From contig ML677329.1 in the NCBI GenBank assembly GCA_007922305.1, positions 2,136,271-2,200,270 on the forward strand: a stretch of 64,000 nt of DNA. The letters run 5' to 3'. This DNA comes from Dermatemys mawii (taxonomy: Eukaryota > Chordata > Testudines > Dermatemydidae). Positions 12,700 through 24,121 of the stretch are shown here, one piece after another. The notes below the pieces were generated by a model. That model worked only from the letters and a program-made list of their open reading frames with translations. It was not told the DNA's origin and made no database searches. The translations under genes were made by a program, and so were the position numbers. Positions within the stretch are counted from its first letter, which is position 1; each line of letters starts with the position of its first letter.

Positions 12700-13095
12700 G
12701 GCCCTCTTAGATGGTACATCCTGTCATGCCTAGCTTCCCAGGGTCCTTAGTGGCAGCTCCCTGCAGCCCACTGATTGGCTAATGCTGAAATATAAATAAG
12801 GAAGCCAGTGAGGGAGCTGTTGGAGCAATAATGCAGACTACTGTTTGCCTCTGCTCTGGATCTTCTCTTGCTGTGAATCCTAGACTCCTGCTTCTGATGC
12901 TGATTTGTCCCTGACTCTGCTATCTGTAATTCAGTGCCTGCCCCTGACTCCTTGGTGTCCTGACCCAGGTTAACCCTTGCTGCACTACTAGCTTGCCACC
13001 TGCAATTTGGTGCCTGACCCTGGGTATCCTGACCTGGTTTGACCCTACCCCTACTACCTGTTCCTGTCCACAACTTGGTAACTGACCAGAGGATA
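12700..13095 (+). mobile_element. LTR-like segment with Pol II promoter motifs
   Basis: GATTGGCTAATG (an inverted CCAAT box, 12773-12784) is followed within 10 bases by ATATAAATAAGG (a TATA box). After it comes a C/T-rich leader with degenerate repeats of CCTGACCC, TGGTGTCCTGAC and TGGTGCCTGACC. This is the layout of LTR-retrotransposon U3/R regions in reptiles. No paired LTR or internal gag/pol is visible, so it would be a solo or fragmentary LTR. The 108-codon minus-strand frame here is an artefact of the repeats. Confidence 0.45.
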
Positions 13096-13999
13096 CAGGC
13101 TGCCCTTAGTCCAGCCCTGATGCCATGTAATGGAAAGCTTTATAGGAAAGATAGATTTCATTCATTTCCTTGTTGAAAATCTTTGCAAATGCACATTTTG
13201 ACTTACTACTCAGAGCTTGGAAGGTATTTCATCAATAACATATTTTTTCAGTGCTACTGAGAACTGAACTTGAATGAGCTTAGCCAAATGTGCCTAGTGG
13301 TGGAAGGCCCTCTCTTTTCAGAGCTGCCCAGTTTTCAAACTTGGCTTTGAAATCCTCACTTAGAATACATGTTTAAAATAGGTATGTAGGATTTCAGTGG
13401 GCTGATGCATGTCAGATTCTGGTTTACAGTTTCACTGTGTGAGATGTGTAAGTTTTATGACTTTCTCAGCTTGTTGTGAGTGCTTGAGTCGTGTTAATGA
13501 TGTGATAGGCAAGTACGCTGTAATGCCTTAGCAATTGTTATTAGTTTAATAAACAAAGCTTTGTTTGTTTTTGAAATAAGTAAATATAAGCAGATTAACT
13601 TCTGTTAATGGGAGCATCAGGATGTATCAATATAACAGGTTCATATTAACCTATTATCTCAGTCAATATTTATCTCCAAGGATAAAAATAATCTTGGTAT
13701 TTACTGAAAAAAGGCAATATATTGGAAAGCATCCAGCATGGATACACATTTTAAAAACTCATGCCATAAAGTAAAAGCTTTCAAATCTTTCTAAAGTGTA
13801 ATAATTCATCTTTTTAGGCTAAGGTGGATATATAAGTCCAGAGAAAAATATCAAACTATTATTTACTTCCTGAGTGGCTGCAATTGAGTTACCTATCTGC
13901 ATGGACCCATTTACTTATGTGGTCTGTTTAGTAGGCATGGCTGCAGGCCTTTACATTGCTGACCTCTGAAAAACTAATTAGTAGAAATGTAGAAACTTA
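13096..13999. other. Intergenic, nothing recognised
   Basis: AT-rich DNA between the LTR-like segment and the Harbinger-like element. Confidence 0.5.
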
Positions 14000-15652
14000 G
14001 GCCTGGTCGACACTATAAAGATAGGCTGATGTAAGTCTTCTTGTATCAACCTATTTATGCATGTGTTTACGCTCAATTTTGACTCTGGCTGAGATAAGCG
14101 TGCCACTAAGGCGATGCAATAATACTACCTCCCTAAATGGCATAAAGCCAGACTCAACCTACTCTGGCTGATACCATTCAAGTGTAGACACTGCATGACC
14201 TATGTTGACCCTAACAGTCCTCCAGCCACTGTCCAACAACATTCCAGTCCCCATGACAGTAACTGCTTTGTTCACAATTTTAAACTCCTCTGCCAGGGGT
14301 GTCACAGAGCCTGGAACAATCTTCTCTGCATGTTTCTGAAGTGCCCTTTCCTGGTAGCCCACCTTGGTAAGCACACTTAGTAGCTCACTTTTGGTTTTTC
14401 AACAAATGGAGGTGCCATATATACATGGAGCAGGCAAGAAGTGTTGGATTTCCTGGGCCTATGGGGAGACAAGTCTGTGCAAGCACAGCTGCAGAACAAC
14501 CATAGAGACATGGACATCTATGAGCAGATTTCACGGGGAATCCAGGCAACGGGGCATGACAAGGATGAACAGTGTCGCTATGTGAAAGTGAAGTAACTTC
14601 ACCCGGGATACCACAAGGCAAGAGAGGGCAACAAGAAATCAGATGCTGCCCAGCAGACCTGACTGCATGTCATACTTGGCAGTGAATCCACCAGCATCCC
14701 ACAGTGGACACCTCAGAGGAGCCTGAGATGGAGACCTCTGCCATGAACAGTGAAGAGGAGGAGGGCGGTAGAGACATGACAGAACTCCAACCATGCAGCA
14801 AGCTAAACCCGCTTAAAATTCCACAAGAGTCTAGTCTGTCCTGCCTGGCGCATGTGGGCAAGCCTGCTGATGAAGGGGAAGGGAGTTCAGGTAAGTGTGT
14901 GCATACAAGTTTTCTTGCAAAGTTTTATTTGCTTTTCCTTCCTTGTTCTCATTTCCCTTCCCTCTATTTGAAGGTGTATGGCCCATCCACAAATGTACCA
15001 GACAAAGGGATTGATTTTTAATTGTTTTACGAGTATAATGGGAGAAAATAAAAAGTTAGGAAGTAAATTCAAAACAAATTCCTAAACTATACTATGACAG
15101 TTCAGTTACACGATCCACTTAGGTTCAAGTGTCCTGTGCTTCGGTAGAGATAGAATAAACAGAGGCAGAGTTGGCATCTGCTTTTCATTCCCTTGTTCAG
15201 CTAGGCAGGAAGAGGTCTGCAAATACAGAATTGTGCACCCTGTATTTGCAAAGTTCATGAGAATAGTGCTCAGCTTGGCAGGCTCAATGCTTCTGTCAGA
15301 AATGGCAGAGACTAAAAAGGGTTGTGCAGGCTTGTGGGAGTTTTAAATTATGGAATATGGAAGGTATGGGGTGGAGAAAATTGCATGCTGGGATCTTGAC
15401 CCCTTGCTCCCAGAAATCCCTGTGCAAATTGTTACTATGCCACAAAATAATGTGAAAATGTTCCAAAAGGCATTGTGCCAGACAGTGACGTATGGCCTAC
15501 TGGGATTCTTACCTGTAGCAGACTGCACTTTATACCACCATAAGCGCTCCTAATGGATATGTGCATCACTGCAGCTACATGTGCGATATAAGCCTTCAGT
15601 GGTAGTGGGCCAAAATATATTGTCAACCAAAGTTTGTAGTGTAGACGTGGCC
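14000..15652 (+). mobile_element. Harbinger-like DNA transposon, degraded
   Basis: The left end GGCCTGGTCGACACTATAAAG and the reverse complement of the right end, GGCCACGTCTACACTACAAAC, form a terminal inverted repeat. TTA precedes the left end, as expected for a Harbinger target site, but no matching TTA is left on the right. The interior carries a broken Myb/SANT-like gene (listed separately). I see no DDE transposase, so the copy is partial or internally deleted. Confidence 0.65.
14436..14790 (+). pseudogene. Myb/SANT-like DNA-binding gene of the Harbinger element, broken
   Basis: One frame reads LDFLGLWGDKSVQAQLQ, MDIYEQISRGIQATGHDKDE and GYHKAREGNKKSDAAQQT in order. This is the trihelix Myb/SANT-like domain that accompanies Harbinger transposases and is widespread in turtles. 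An in-frame TAA at 14594-14596 and a TGA at 14660-14662 interrupt it. A frameshift before 14704 then moves to the frame reading DTSEEPEMETSAMNSEEEEGG, the acidic linker of the same protein. It cannot encode a working protein. Confidence 0.7.
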
Positions 15653-17417
15653 CTCCTGACCTGTCACCTAGCTAAGCCATGAGACCAGGTTTTCATGAGC
15701 TAAGATGTTCCAGCTGTATGTATCAATGAGTGAAAGTGAGCAGTATATTTCCCCCACATACACTTTTTATTACTGGGTTGATCAAGGTGGACCTACTGAA
15801 ATGGTGTCTCTTTCCTCCACCACTTATTAAAATAAAAAATAGATGACAGTGCTTGCCATCAAACATATTTCCCGTTTTCTCTTGCTGTGTGCGTATATAT
15901 AATATTAAAAAGGAATGCTCCACTAAAGCTTTATCTAACAGTCTTCTACTCTGAATTAAAGTGGGTCAGCTCATGCCATTCCTCAGCTGTTGTCTTGTTT
16001 ACATATCCTGGTTTAAAGGACATTCCCGCCATGGGACATATGGAGCATGTATGTTACATATTGCATTCTAGAATAAGTCTGGTTAAATCCCATTTTTATG
16101 GCTTTAGTTTTTAAGTCCCTGCGAGAGTTTCCAGAAAGAGACTGACGAGAGGGACAGGTGTATCGCGGATTCAGCTTGGTGACAAGTTTTCAAATTCAGT
16201 TGCATTCTTGCAGCAGTGAAGTTAGGAGCAGCTGGCCTCTCAAGAGCCTCTCTGCTTCTGTTGGAATTCCTGTGGCAGAAGGAAGAATGTACTATTTTGC
16301 TCTCCCTGTGAACAACACGTCATGGAAGGCCGTCACACTTCAGTGAGTCAGGCCAGGTGCTCAATCTCATCAGGTGAAGCCTGTTAGCTATAGATTCACC
16401 AGCCATCATTTGCCCCAATCTGAGTATAATATCTAGACCCAGAGTCTGCAAGATTCGGAGTGCTCTTAACTCCCAGCAAGGTCAGGGGTGGCTGCAGGTG
16501 CTGAGCTCTCAGATCAGGCTGCATCTTATGTAGAAAGGGGGGTAATGTGCTGTCCTATTCGTAGATAATGCATAGGACCTGTGAAATGAAAGTAAAGCTT
16601 TTCTGGATGAGGAAACAATGCGAAAGAGAAACAGTATCATATAAAAACTTTCCATTTTAAATTTGGGTGACAATAGAACTATCTCTTCTTACTCCTCAGA
16701 CTGCTTACCCGCAGCTTCTTTTGTGAACTAGCTTTTATGTGCACAGGTTTGTGACACATCTCGCACAATTTGTGGAGGCAAAGCAGGTAATTCCATGTGC
16801 AAATGGAAATTACTGATGCACGAAAATTGTTTCAGGCATAGTTTAGCAGGCTCTTTAGAAAATTGGGCCTGTAATTCATCTGATAAAATAAAGAATGAGT
16901 GCAATTATATGTTGCCAAACTGTACTGCATGTGCAACTAGATATACAGTGGGGGGCTAAATTATTGGTCTTTCTGTATGGGTCCAATAAAGAAGAGAGCA
17001 TTTTACCCCCAGTGTGTATCCCCAGACATAATCTGTCTTTCAGCGTATGATAGCACAAGAGGAGTGGCTGCCATGCTGGCCTGAGGTTAGCATATCTGGA
17101 GAGAGACGGTGACCCAGAGATTGCTGTGCTGGGGCAAGTAATGGCTACACCTGTTAAACAGATGTAGCAAGGGTTCCCCTCTCCACATTCCCCCACCACC
17201 AGGTTTCATTTGGATGATACTTTTTAAAATCTCTTGTGTATATTTGTGGTGATTGGTGTATACTCCACTCAATGGTTTCCTGGCTGGGAGGGCTATGTCA
17301 GATTTCTGGCCTAACTGCTCAAGCTGCAAATAAATCTAGCTATGTGGGAAAGTGGCTGAACAAAAGCAGAAACCAGTCACTATGTTAGCTGGCAGAGGGA
17401 ATAGTGTGAGAACCAGG
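15653..17417. other. Intergenic, nothing recognised
   Basis: Short open frames occur on both strands (for example 16876-17199 minus) but without domains or a splice pattern. Confidence 0.5.
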
Positions 17418-17490
17418 GGTGAAATCCTGGCCCATTGAAGTCAATAGGAATGATGCTAGTGACTTTAGTGGAGCCATGATGTCAGCCCAT
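17418..17490. repeat. Fragment of palindromic mini-element
   Basis: GTGAAATCCTGGCCCATTGAAGTCAATAGG and following bases match the symmetric core (CCATTGAAGTCAATGG-like) of small palindromic elements seen elsewhere in the window. Confidence 0.45.
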
Positions 17491-17500
17491 GTCTCTCTTA

Positions 17501-17634
17501 AGGCCAGATCCTGCAAGATGCTGAGCTCTATTTGGGAATTGCTGAAGCTTCTTCACATTACCACTGAAATCCAGGAGAATTGAGTGCCCTGAGCAATGTT
17601 CAGAAAGCACACAGTTCTACACAGGATCTGGCCT
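17501..17634. mobile_element. Palindromic mini-element (MITE), perfect 12-bp TIRs
   Basis: AGGCCAGATCCT at 17501-17512 is exactly the reverse complement of AGGATCTGGCCT at 17623-17634. The 134-bp unit is non-coding. Confidence 0.65.
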
Positions 17635-20600
17635 TTCTGAATCTTAGACACATCTGAGCAGCAAGGGTTAAAACCCAAGAGGAAAGAAATATTTGAAATA
17701 TTTTTTTTAAGTTATGTTGTGGAGCTGTTCTGTCAGACAACAGGAGACCAAAAGAAACATTTAAAATCCAAACAATGTATGTGCATCATTTCTTTGTCAG
17801 CTAATGTGGAGCTGTCAGGGCTGTTAACAATTTTGTAACACAAAACTGGGCATGGGGTTGTCCCATCTTAGATATGTTTTTCCTCATATAAGAAAGCCAT
17901 TACTATTTCATATCTCCTCCCCCTCACAAATCATGATAAAATGTAGAGTTCTGTAATTCACTCATAGCCAGAGTCAGATGCTAAAGTCATCCTAGTCTAA
18001 ACAATAAAGATTTTGTTTGCTATTTTGCAGTGAGAGTTAGTACCAGGGCCCTTTGAACTTTTTTTATAGTCTTATTTACCAGGGAAAGAGTAACTCTAAA
18101 TATCAATCACCTGATCACCAAAATTATTAAGTGTTTATAAAAACCACATTCACTTGAGGCTACCTTGACCCTCACTCTCCCCTCCCCCGAAATCATGCTG
18201 TCTCCTTCCTAAAAGCAGCAGCTGTGACTGATGCATTCATCCAGTGGCTGGGAGGACAATAAGTCTCTGAAACTGCATTGTTGCTTGGTAACCACCTGCT
18301 AGGCAGCGCAAAAGTGCAACGCACTAAGTGCCCTGGAGGCTGAGGACATCACATCTTATAGACAAATGGGTGCCTCGCAGTTGGCCTGAGGATCAGCAGT
18401 GCTGAATGTGGATGTCTCCCTCATGGCAGCCACAGTGTTACGCACTGGGCCATCTGGCTGCACCATTTCTATATTACGGTTCTTTTCTGATCTGAGCAAC
18501 AGTAGTTATCTTATTTCTAGCTACAATAATGTTGTTCTGCCATCCACACACAGCTTTATTATACCAAAGGAAACAAATTCAGTGCAATCTATTTTTTATA
18601 TACAAATGAACAAGGAAAAACACTACATTCTCCATACTATAACATAGAAGGATATAATGGTATAAGAAATCTTTTATTTACCAAAACATTCTTATTTGGA
18701 TATAACAATTGTTTACATTTTCTAACCCAGAGATTGTGAGATTCTTTGTCATATATTCCAAGTGTACTTTTTGATTTCAGCCTATTAAAATATGGGTCAA
18801 AGATGTGATGATTCGCTTCAGATCAGAATCCTGATTAAATCTAGTTATGGTGTGAAAACAATCAAAACTAGGGATTTGTGTTCAGATTAAACAGTGCAAA
18901 AGTCTACTGAGCTGTTCTCATGAAAGTTCAAACAGTGGACATGTTGAATGACTGAAAGCTTGCAAAATCAATTGTTCTCACTAGGTTTCTGCCCTCTTGG
19001 CCTGAAATCTGATGAGAACCAAATTTCATCAGCACCTGAATCAGAACTGGACAATAGGTTCCTTCCACTGTTGAATTAGATCTGGAGACAAACTGTGGCT
19101 TTTGGGCTCAGATCTAAAGATGTGAATTGTGTCCTTTCTCATTCTTCTAATTTCAAACAATAAATATTTTATTTAACAACCAACACAAAGGGCAGAAAAA
19201 AGGTGACAAGGATTACAACCTGGCAATGTCAAAATAGTCAAATTATTTGATGTTGCTGAACATTTGTATTGAGTTCAACACTGTACTTGTTACTGGCTCA
19301 AAACACAGAAGCAAATTCCAAACATAAATGGAAGAGAATAGAAAATACTTTAGTTAAGTATATTTGCCATAGTGTGTAATATGCTAAACAGCCTACAGGA
19401 GATTCACACCTTTTTTATTTGACAACTGTGCATCACTATGAAAAGTGGCCCTATAATATTATTCTGATGATTTTACTATGTTGGAGTAGAGCTATTATAG
19501 CACAGAGATGCATTTATTTATATAAATGTTCTTCTAATGCTTCCTCTCCTTGTTATGCAGCATCCTAGGTGCCAGATGGCATCTCAGCAATGCTTCATTT
19601 GTGGTCCTTCAGGAGGAAAGGTGATACAGAAATGCTAAATTATTATCTCAGAGAACTATGCATTTTATTTATTGTTGTCATCTATAAGGTACAGGAGAGA
19701 TTGAGCTTCAGGGAGCCTGATCAGTCAGCCCATTCTGCTGGCTAAAGAAGTGGGGAGGGAGGAGAAGACCTGTTTCCTCCCTGCCTCCATCCTCTTGGAG
19801 GCATCTTATGCCTGTGGGCACACACTGATGGAACATTCCTTGTGCTCCCCAAAGCATAAGGAATGCAGTTGTGAGAGGCCCTTGTACAGGCTGCCCAAGA
19901 GAACTGCTCAAGCTCATGCCCCCAGCTAAGCCCCACACATCTGCTTAAGGGTCAGCTACAATGTGGTTCTGTATAATTTACTGACAAGCCTAAACCAATC
20001 ATAACTGCCCTACGTCTTCAGTTATGCAAGGAAATGTGGGTATATTATTTAAGACAATAGCAGCTGAGAGCAAATACAAGTGCAAACGTTAGCTTTCCCA
20101 AGAGCAAGCATTCAAAAAACGTCAGCCCCATCCCCATCATGAAACTGGCTTGTAAATCACACATGTCTAAAAAATCATAAATTCTGACATTTATTTGGCT
20201 TCTGGTTTTTAGTCCTTAGGGTTCGTGTTTTCTAACTTTTCTCTAGGGTCTAGACACTTTTTTTAAGGAAACTAAGATTCTCATGTAATTGCCTGACTCC
20301 AACACAAAGGGTGGAGCTTTCAGAAAATCATCAAATCTTGTGAAACTCATTCTAATCATTATAAGAGTTAGCAAGACTGATACACCCGCTAAGGAGGAGC
20401 CCCACAATGTAGGATTCTGTGTGGATTTTGAACCTACAAACTGCTGGCTATGTAGCCATGCCAAACAAGTGTGGGAAAGAAAGTGAGCAGCATATGACAG
20501 CTTAATCTGAAAATTATTACACCATCAGAATTATTATACCCCACACAAAACAGGGCTGGAGAGGGCAGATCATGAGGTACATGGTTTATTCTTGTCTTGT

Positions 20601-20867
20601 GTATTCTTCTCCTAAAGTGGCATGGCCATGGCCAAATCCCTCCTGCTTTGTGCAGCCCTCTAGAACCAGCATTAAAAATTAGTAAAGAGTGAGCAATAAC
20701 GTGCTAACTTTCCCCTCCACATATGGGAGCTATTAAGGTGGCACTGTGTGAGCGAATGGTGGGGGAGACTCTACCTACCAGCGTGGCTGGCTGAGTTCAT
20801 TCTGACAAGTGTATCAGTTTGGACTTGTTTGATTAGAGGTCTGCTGTTCAGTGGCCTGTTATATGTT
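17635..20867. other. Intergenic, no gene; possible X-box at 18280-18293
   Basis: No coding region recognised. GTTGCTTGGTAACC at 18280-18293 resembles an RFX-type X-box, set in a modestly GC-richer stretch (18180-18440). The frames at 18399-18647 and 19708-19938 show no domain. Confidence 0.4.
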
Positions 20868-21090
20868 AGGCTTGGTCTAAACACACAGTTGCGCTACTTT
20901 AATTAATGGTGTTATGTTGCACCAATTTAGTTAAACCAGTTCAACTTTGTATGTGGACACCCTGCAATGCCTCTGGACCCTCTGCGCCTGTTACACTGAT
21001 ATAGGCCAAGTTTACGCTGATATGAGTGCTCACCCACAAATTTGCACCAATTTACTGAAATTGGGGGAGGTTTGTATGTAGACAAGTCCT
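20868..21090. mobile_element. Short non-autonomous DNA element with GTCTA-type TIRs
   Basis: Left AGGCTTGGTCTAAACACAC pairs with the reverse complement of the right end, AGGACTTGTCTACATACAA. The 223-bp interior is AT-rich and non-coding. Confidence 0.6.
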
Positions 21091-22809
21091 CTGTAATGAG
21101 TTGGGAGCATTGTTTCAGAGCAGATAACATATTCCATGTCACATGTATTTTGTTCTTGTTCTTTTGTTGTCATCTGCAATGACTGATATTTTCATCAGTC
21201 TTTTCCTGAGTGTGTGGTGCAGAGTTTAAATATGTATTTCACACTCCCCTCTGAAGGTGCTCCTGACTTGTTCTCTTCCTGGGACTTGGAATCTGCTGCA
21301 CGAGATAACTGAGCACCATATAAGATTTATACTGTGCTCTGAAGTGATATGAATTTACTGAATGGTGATGGCAGCAGCTGCTTTATATTGGCAGAGCCTT
21401 CCTACATGTTAAGTCCTGCCACATGCTGTACTTATGCCCGATCTCTACGTCCACAGCATAGTTTGCTTCTGACCTTATGATCTTTTGCCCAGGATGGGCA
21501 AGTTGCGAACAGTATTTTACATGCAGCCTTCCCCACCCATACCCTATCCAATATCATACAATCTTGATGTATCCCAAAGCTGGTGATAACTGCTGCTTTG
21601 TCCTACCTCTTTTGTTAGCATAATAATAAGATGGATTCTATTATTATGATTGCTGTAGGTAAACATGATAACATTACTGCATCAATGCCTTTCCTTTATG
21701 TATGGAGCATCTGTGAAACCTCACCAAATTACTGCTCACATTACCATCAATGCTAGGTGAGTTTGCACTCATGGATGTTTTTCGTATCCTCCTAGTTTTT
21801 GGTGAATCTTTTTTTACGATGCACACTTTTTAAAGTTACTTGGGATGGATACGATCATTGATTCCACCCTGTCCTACTCTGGTGCACTGGGATGATGTAT
21901 TTTCCTTCAGCTTCTCCTTGCTTTCATTGTCCTCTACTGCAATTACAATATCTTTGCTTAGCTGAGAAATGTGGAGGTCCAATGGCCCTTTGTGGTTACG
22001 GCTTCAAATTACAGGCACTTCAAATAAGCAATAGTAGTTAACAAACATTTTAGAAAAGATGCAGTAGTAATAACATAAATTGGATTGGATAATGGTGTAA
22101 AGGATACACCTTTACACAATGGATAATTGCACAGATAATGGTGCAAAGGGCAAAATGTTATGTATAACATACTGTCCAGGCTCTGACCTGTGACATGTGA
22201 GCTATGACATGATATAAATCTCTTACGGAGACCAAGAGAGCAGAATTCAAGTACTGTACCTTGCAATTTCTTCAAAACTTTGAGGTTAGTGCTAAGATGT
22301 GCAGCATTCATTCTGGGTTTTTTTAAAACTATATTTGAAACATCTACAGATACATATTTTTATTGAACTGTATTGCAAGCAACCTTCTGCCCTTCTCCAT
22401 CTTATTGTTTTGCTTCATTTTGTTAATGGTTTGCTGTTACAGGAGAAAATCTTTAGCTTACAACTGAATCTGAAGTTATTTATTAAACAGCTCATTGTTA
22501 GATGATGGAAATATAACTCAGCCAGCAAACATAGCTAACAGCTCATTTGTGTATAGTAATTGTTTGTTATTTCTGATGTATGGAGTGTCATTCCTATGCA
22601 AACTGGCTCATTAAGTTTACAGGAAAAATTTCCTCTCCACCCACCCTTGAGGTGGCAACATATCATTGGTACTGTATGTACACAAAGGCTGATACTGTAA
22701 CCATTTACTATCAGGGTCTCACTATTCAAAGGGAACCAACAATGAACTGTTTATCCCAGTGGGACTACTCAACATCACACCTGGTAGTAAGTGCTGGCAG
22801 TATCAGGAC
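21091..22809. other. Intergenic, nothing recognised
   Basis: No gene or clear repeat; short chance frames on both strands. Confidence 0.5.
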
Positions 22810-22872
22810 CATAGTTTGTAAAGTGCTTTGGGATCCTTTGGGATGAAAGGTGTTGCAGAAATGTAAGTTTAT
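22810..22872 (+). mobile_element. MIR/CORE-SINE-type tail
   Basis: TTTGTAAAGTGCTTTGGGAT followed by GATGAAAGGTGTTGCAGAAATGTAA matches the tail pattern of MIR-like SINEs. No head is readable. Confidence 0.4.
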
Positions 22873-23596
22873 AGTAAGACAATGCAAAGAAATAAATCTG
22901 TCTCTGTCTGGTGTCAGACAAATAACTGTCCCTTCGCAGGTGTGAAATATGGGAGGGGAAGATTCTGTCTCTGAATGGAAACAAGTTGCTAAGGAAAAAA
23001 TAAGTGTTCTTAAGTTCACAACGAAAATGGAAATAAAGTAAGCAACAGTATCTCAAGCTGCCTTGAGAATTATCAATAAAGGGAATGAGGGAAGGATTGT
23101 TCAAAGAGTGAGAAATATGTGCTATATGTATTTGTAAAGACAGAAAAGTAAGAGAAAATAGCTGTGAGAGGTGAGAAATGGTAAGGAAACAAAATGGTAC
23201 AGTAAAAAAGGTGTTTAAGAGGTTTATTCTCTATGGGTGCATATCCACAAATCTTATTAATGTTAATGGTACTTAAATACATGGCTCAAGGGGACAAAAC
23301 AGTGACCCTTCTGTGCTTGAATGGGTCCTGCAAAACTCAATTAAAATCCACAAATTGTAACTGTAAGAGGCTAATTAAGTTCCAGGTGTCTGTATCTAGT
23401 TCTAAGCAACTATGCTGTATTTTTAAGATAATCATAGGGAAATAAATTCAAGCAATAGCAACTGATGATATAAGGAAACTTGATTTGTTTTTAAATTAGC
23501 GCTGTTCCTTAGGCAAAACAGTTTACATTGATTGCCTACTCATCCAGCATGAGAGATTACATACTATGTAGAAAACCATTTATTCAAAAACAAAAG
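22873..23596. other. Intergenic, nothing recognised
   Basis: AT-rich. Overlapping minus-strand frames (22765-23282) have no domain. Confidence 0.5.
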
Positions 23597-23693
23597 GGGC
23601 AGATTCTCAGCTGGTGTCAATCATTGTAGCTCCATTGCCTTCACTCAAGCTGCACTGATTTATACCAGCTGAAGATATGACCTATATAACTTT
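23597..23693. mobile_element. Palindromic mini-element (diverged)
   Basis: CAGATTCTCAGCTGGTGTCAA on the left pairs with TTTATACCAGCTGAAGATATG on the right. It belongs to the same family as 24031-24121. Confidence 0.55.
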
Positions 23694-24030
23694 TTAGTAA
23701 AGAAAGACCAACTGACTTTGGCCAGTAACTGCAAGATCAGCTAAAATGACAGTAAATAGTTGCAGAGAAACCAGGTAATGCAATAAAGTGCTGCCAATAA
23801 TTTATCAAGGGGGTTCTCACAAAAATGTTCCCTGTTAACATGTGATAAATTTCCCCTTAAAGGAGGTGCCTGTGCTTGGAGAGAGGAGGGACTGGAGAAT
23901 TCATTTATTTACAATTTGAACACAAATGCTTTCTCATAGCCAGAACCAAAGAAACATGGAGTACTGCCTGGTAAACAAATCTGTACTAAGCCACACTTTG
24001 CTGAAAATGTTTATTTTCTTGGAAAGTGTG

Positions 24031-24121
24031 CTGGGCCAGCTCCCCAGCTGGTGTAAATCAGTGTAGTTCCATTGAAGTCTATGGAACTAGCTTGGTTTAT
24101 GCTGGTTAACGATCTGGCCCA
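24031..24121. mobile_element. Palindromic mini-element, nearly symmetrical throughout
   Basis: CTGGGCCAGCTCCCCAGCTG on the left is matched by the reverse complement of the right end, TGGGCCAGATCG. The core CATTGAAGTCTATGG is itself near-symmetrical, so almost the whole 91 bp is one inverted repeat. Confidence 0.6.

Noticed and set aside
12747..13073. 108-codon minus-strand frame
   Set aside because: It runs antisense through the LTR-like C/T-rich repeats; composition reflects the repeat.
22765..23282. Cluster of minus-strand frames of 69-109 codons
   Set aside because: Overlapping in different phases, with serine/phenylalanine-rich chance composition from AT-rich DNA.
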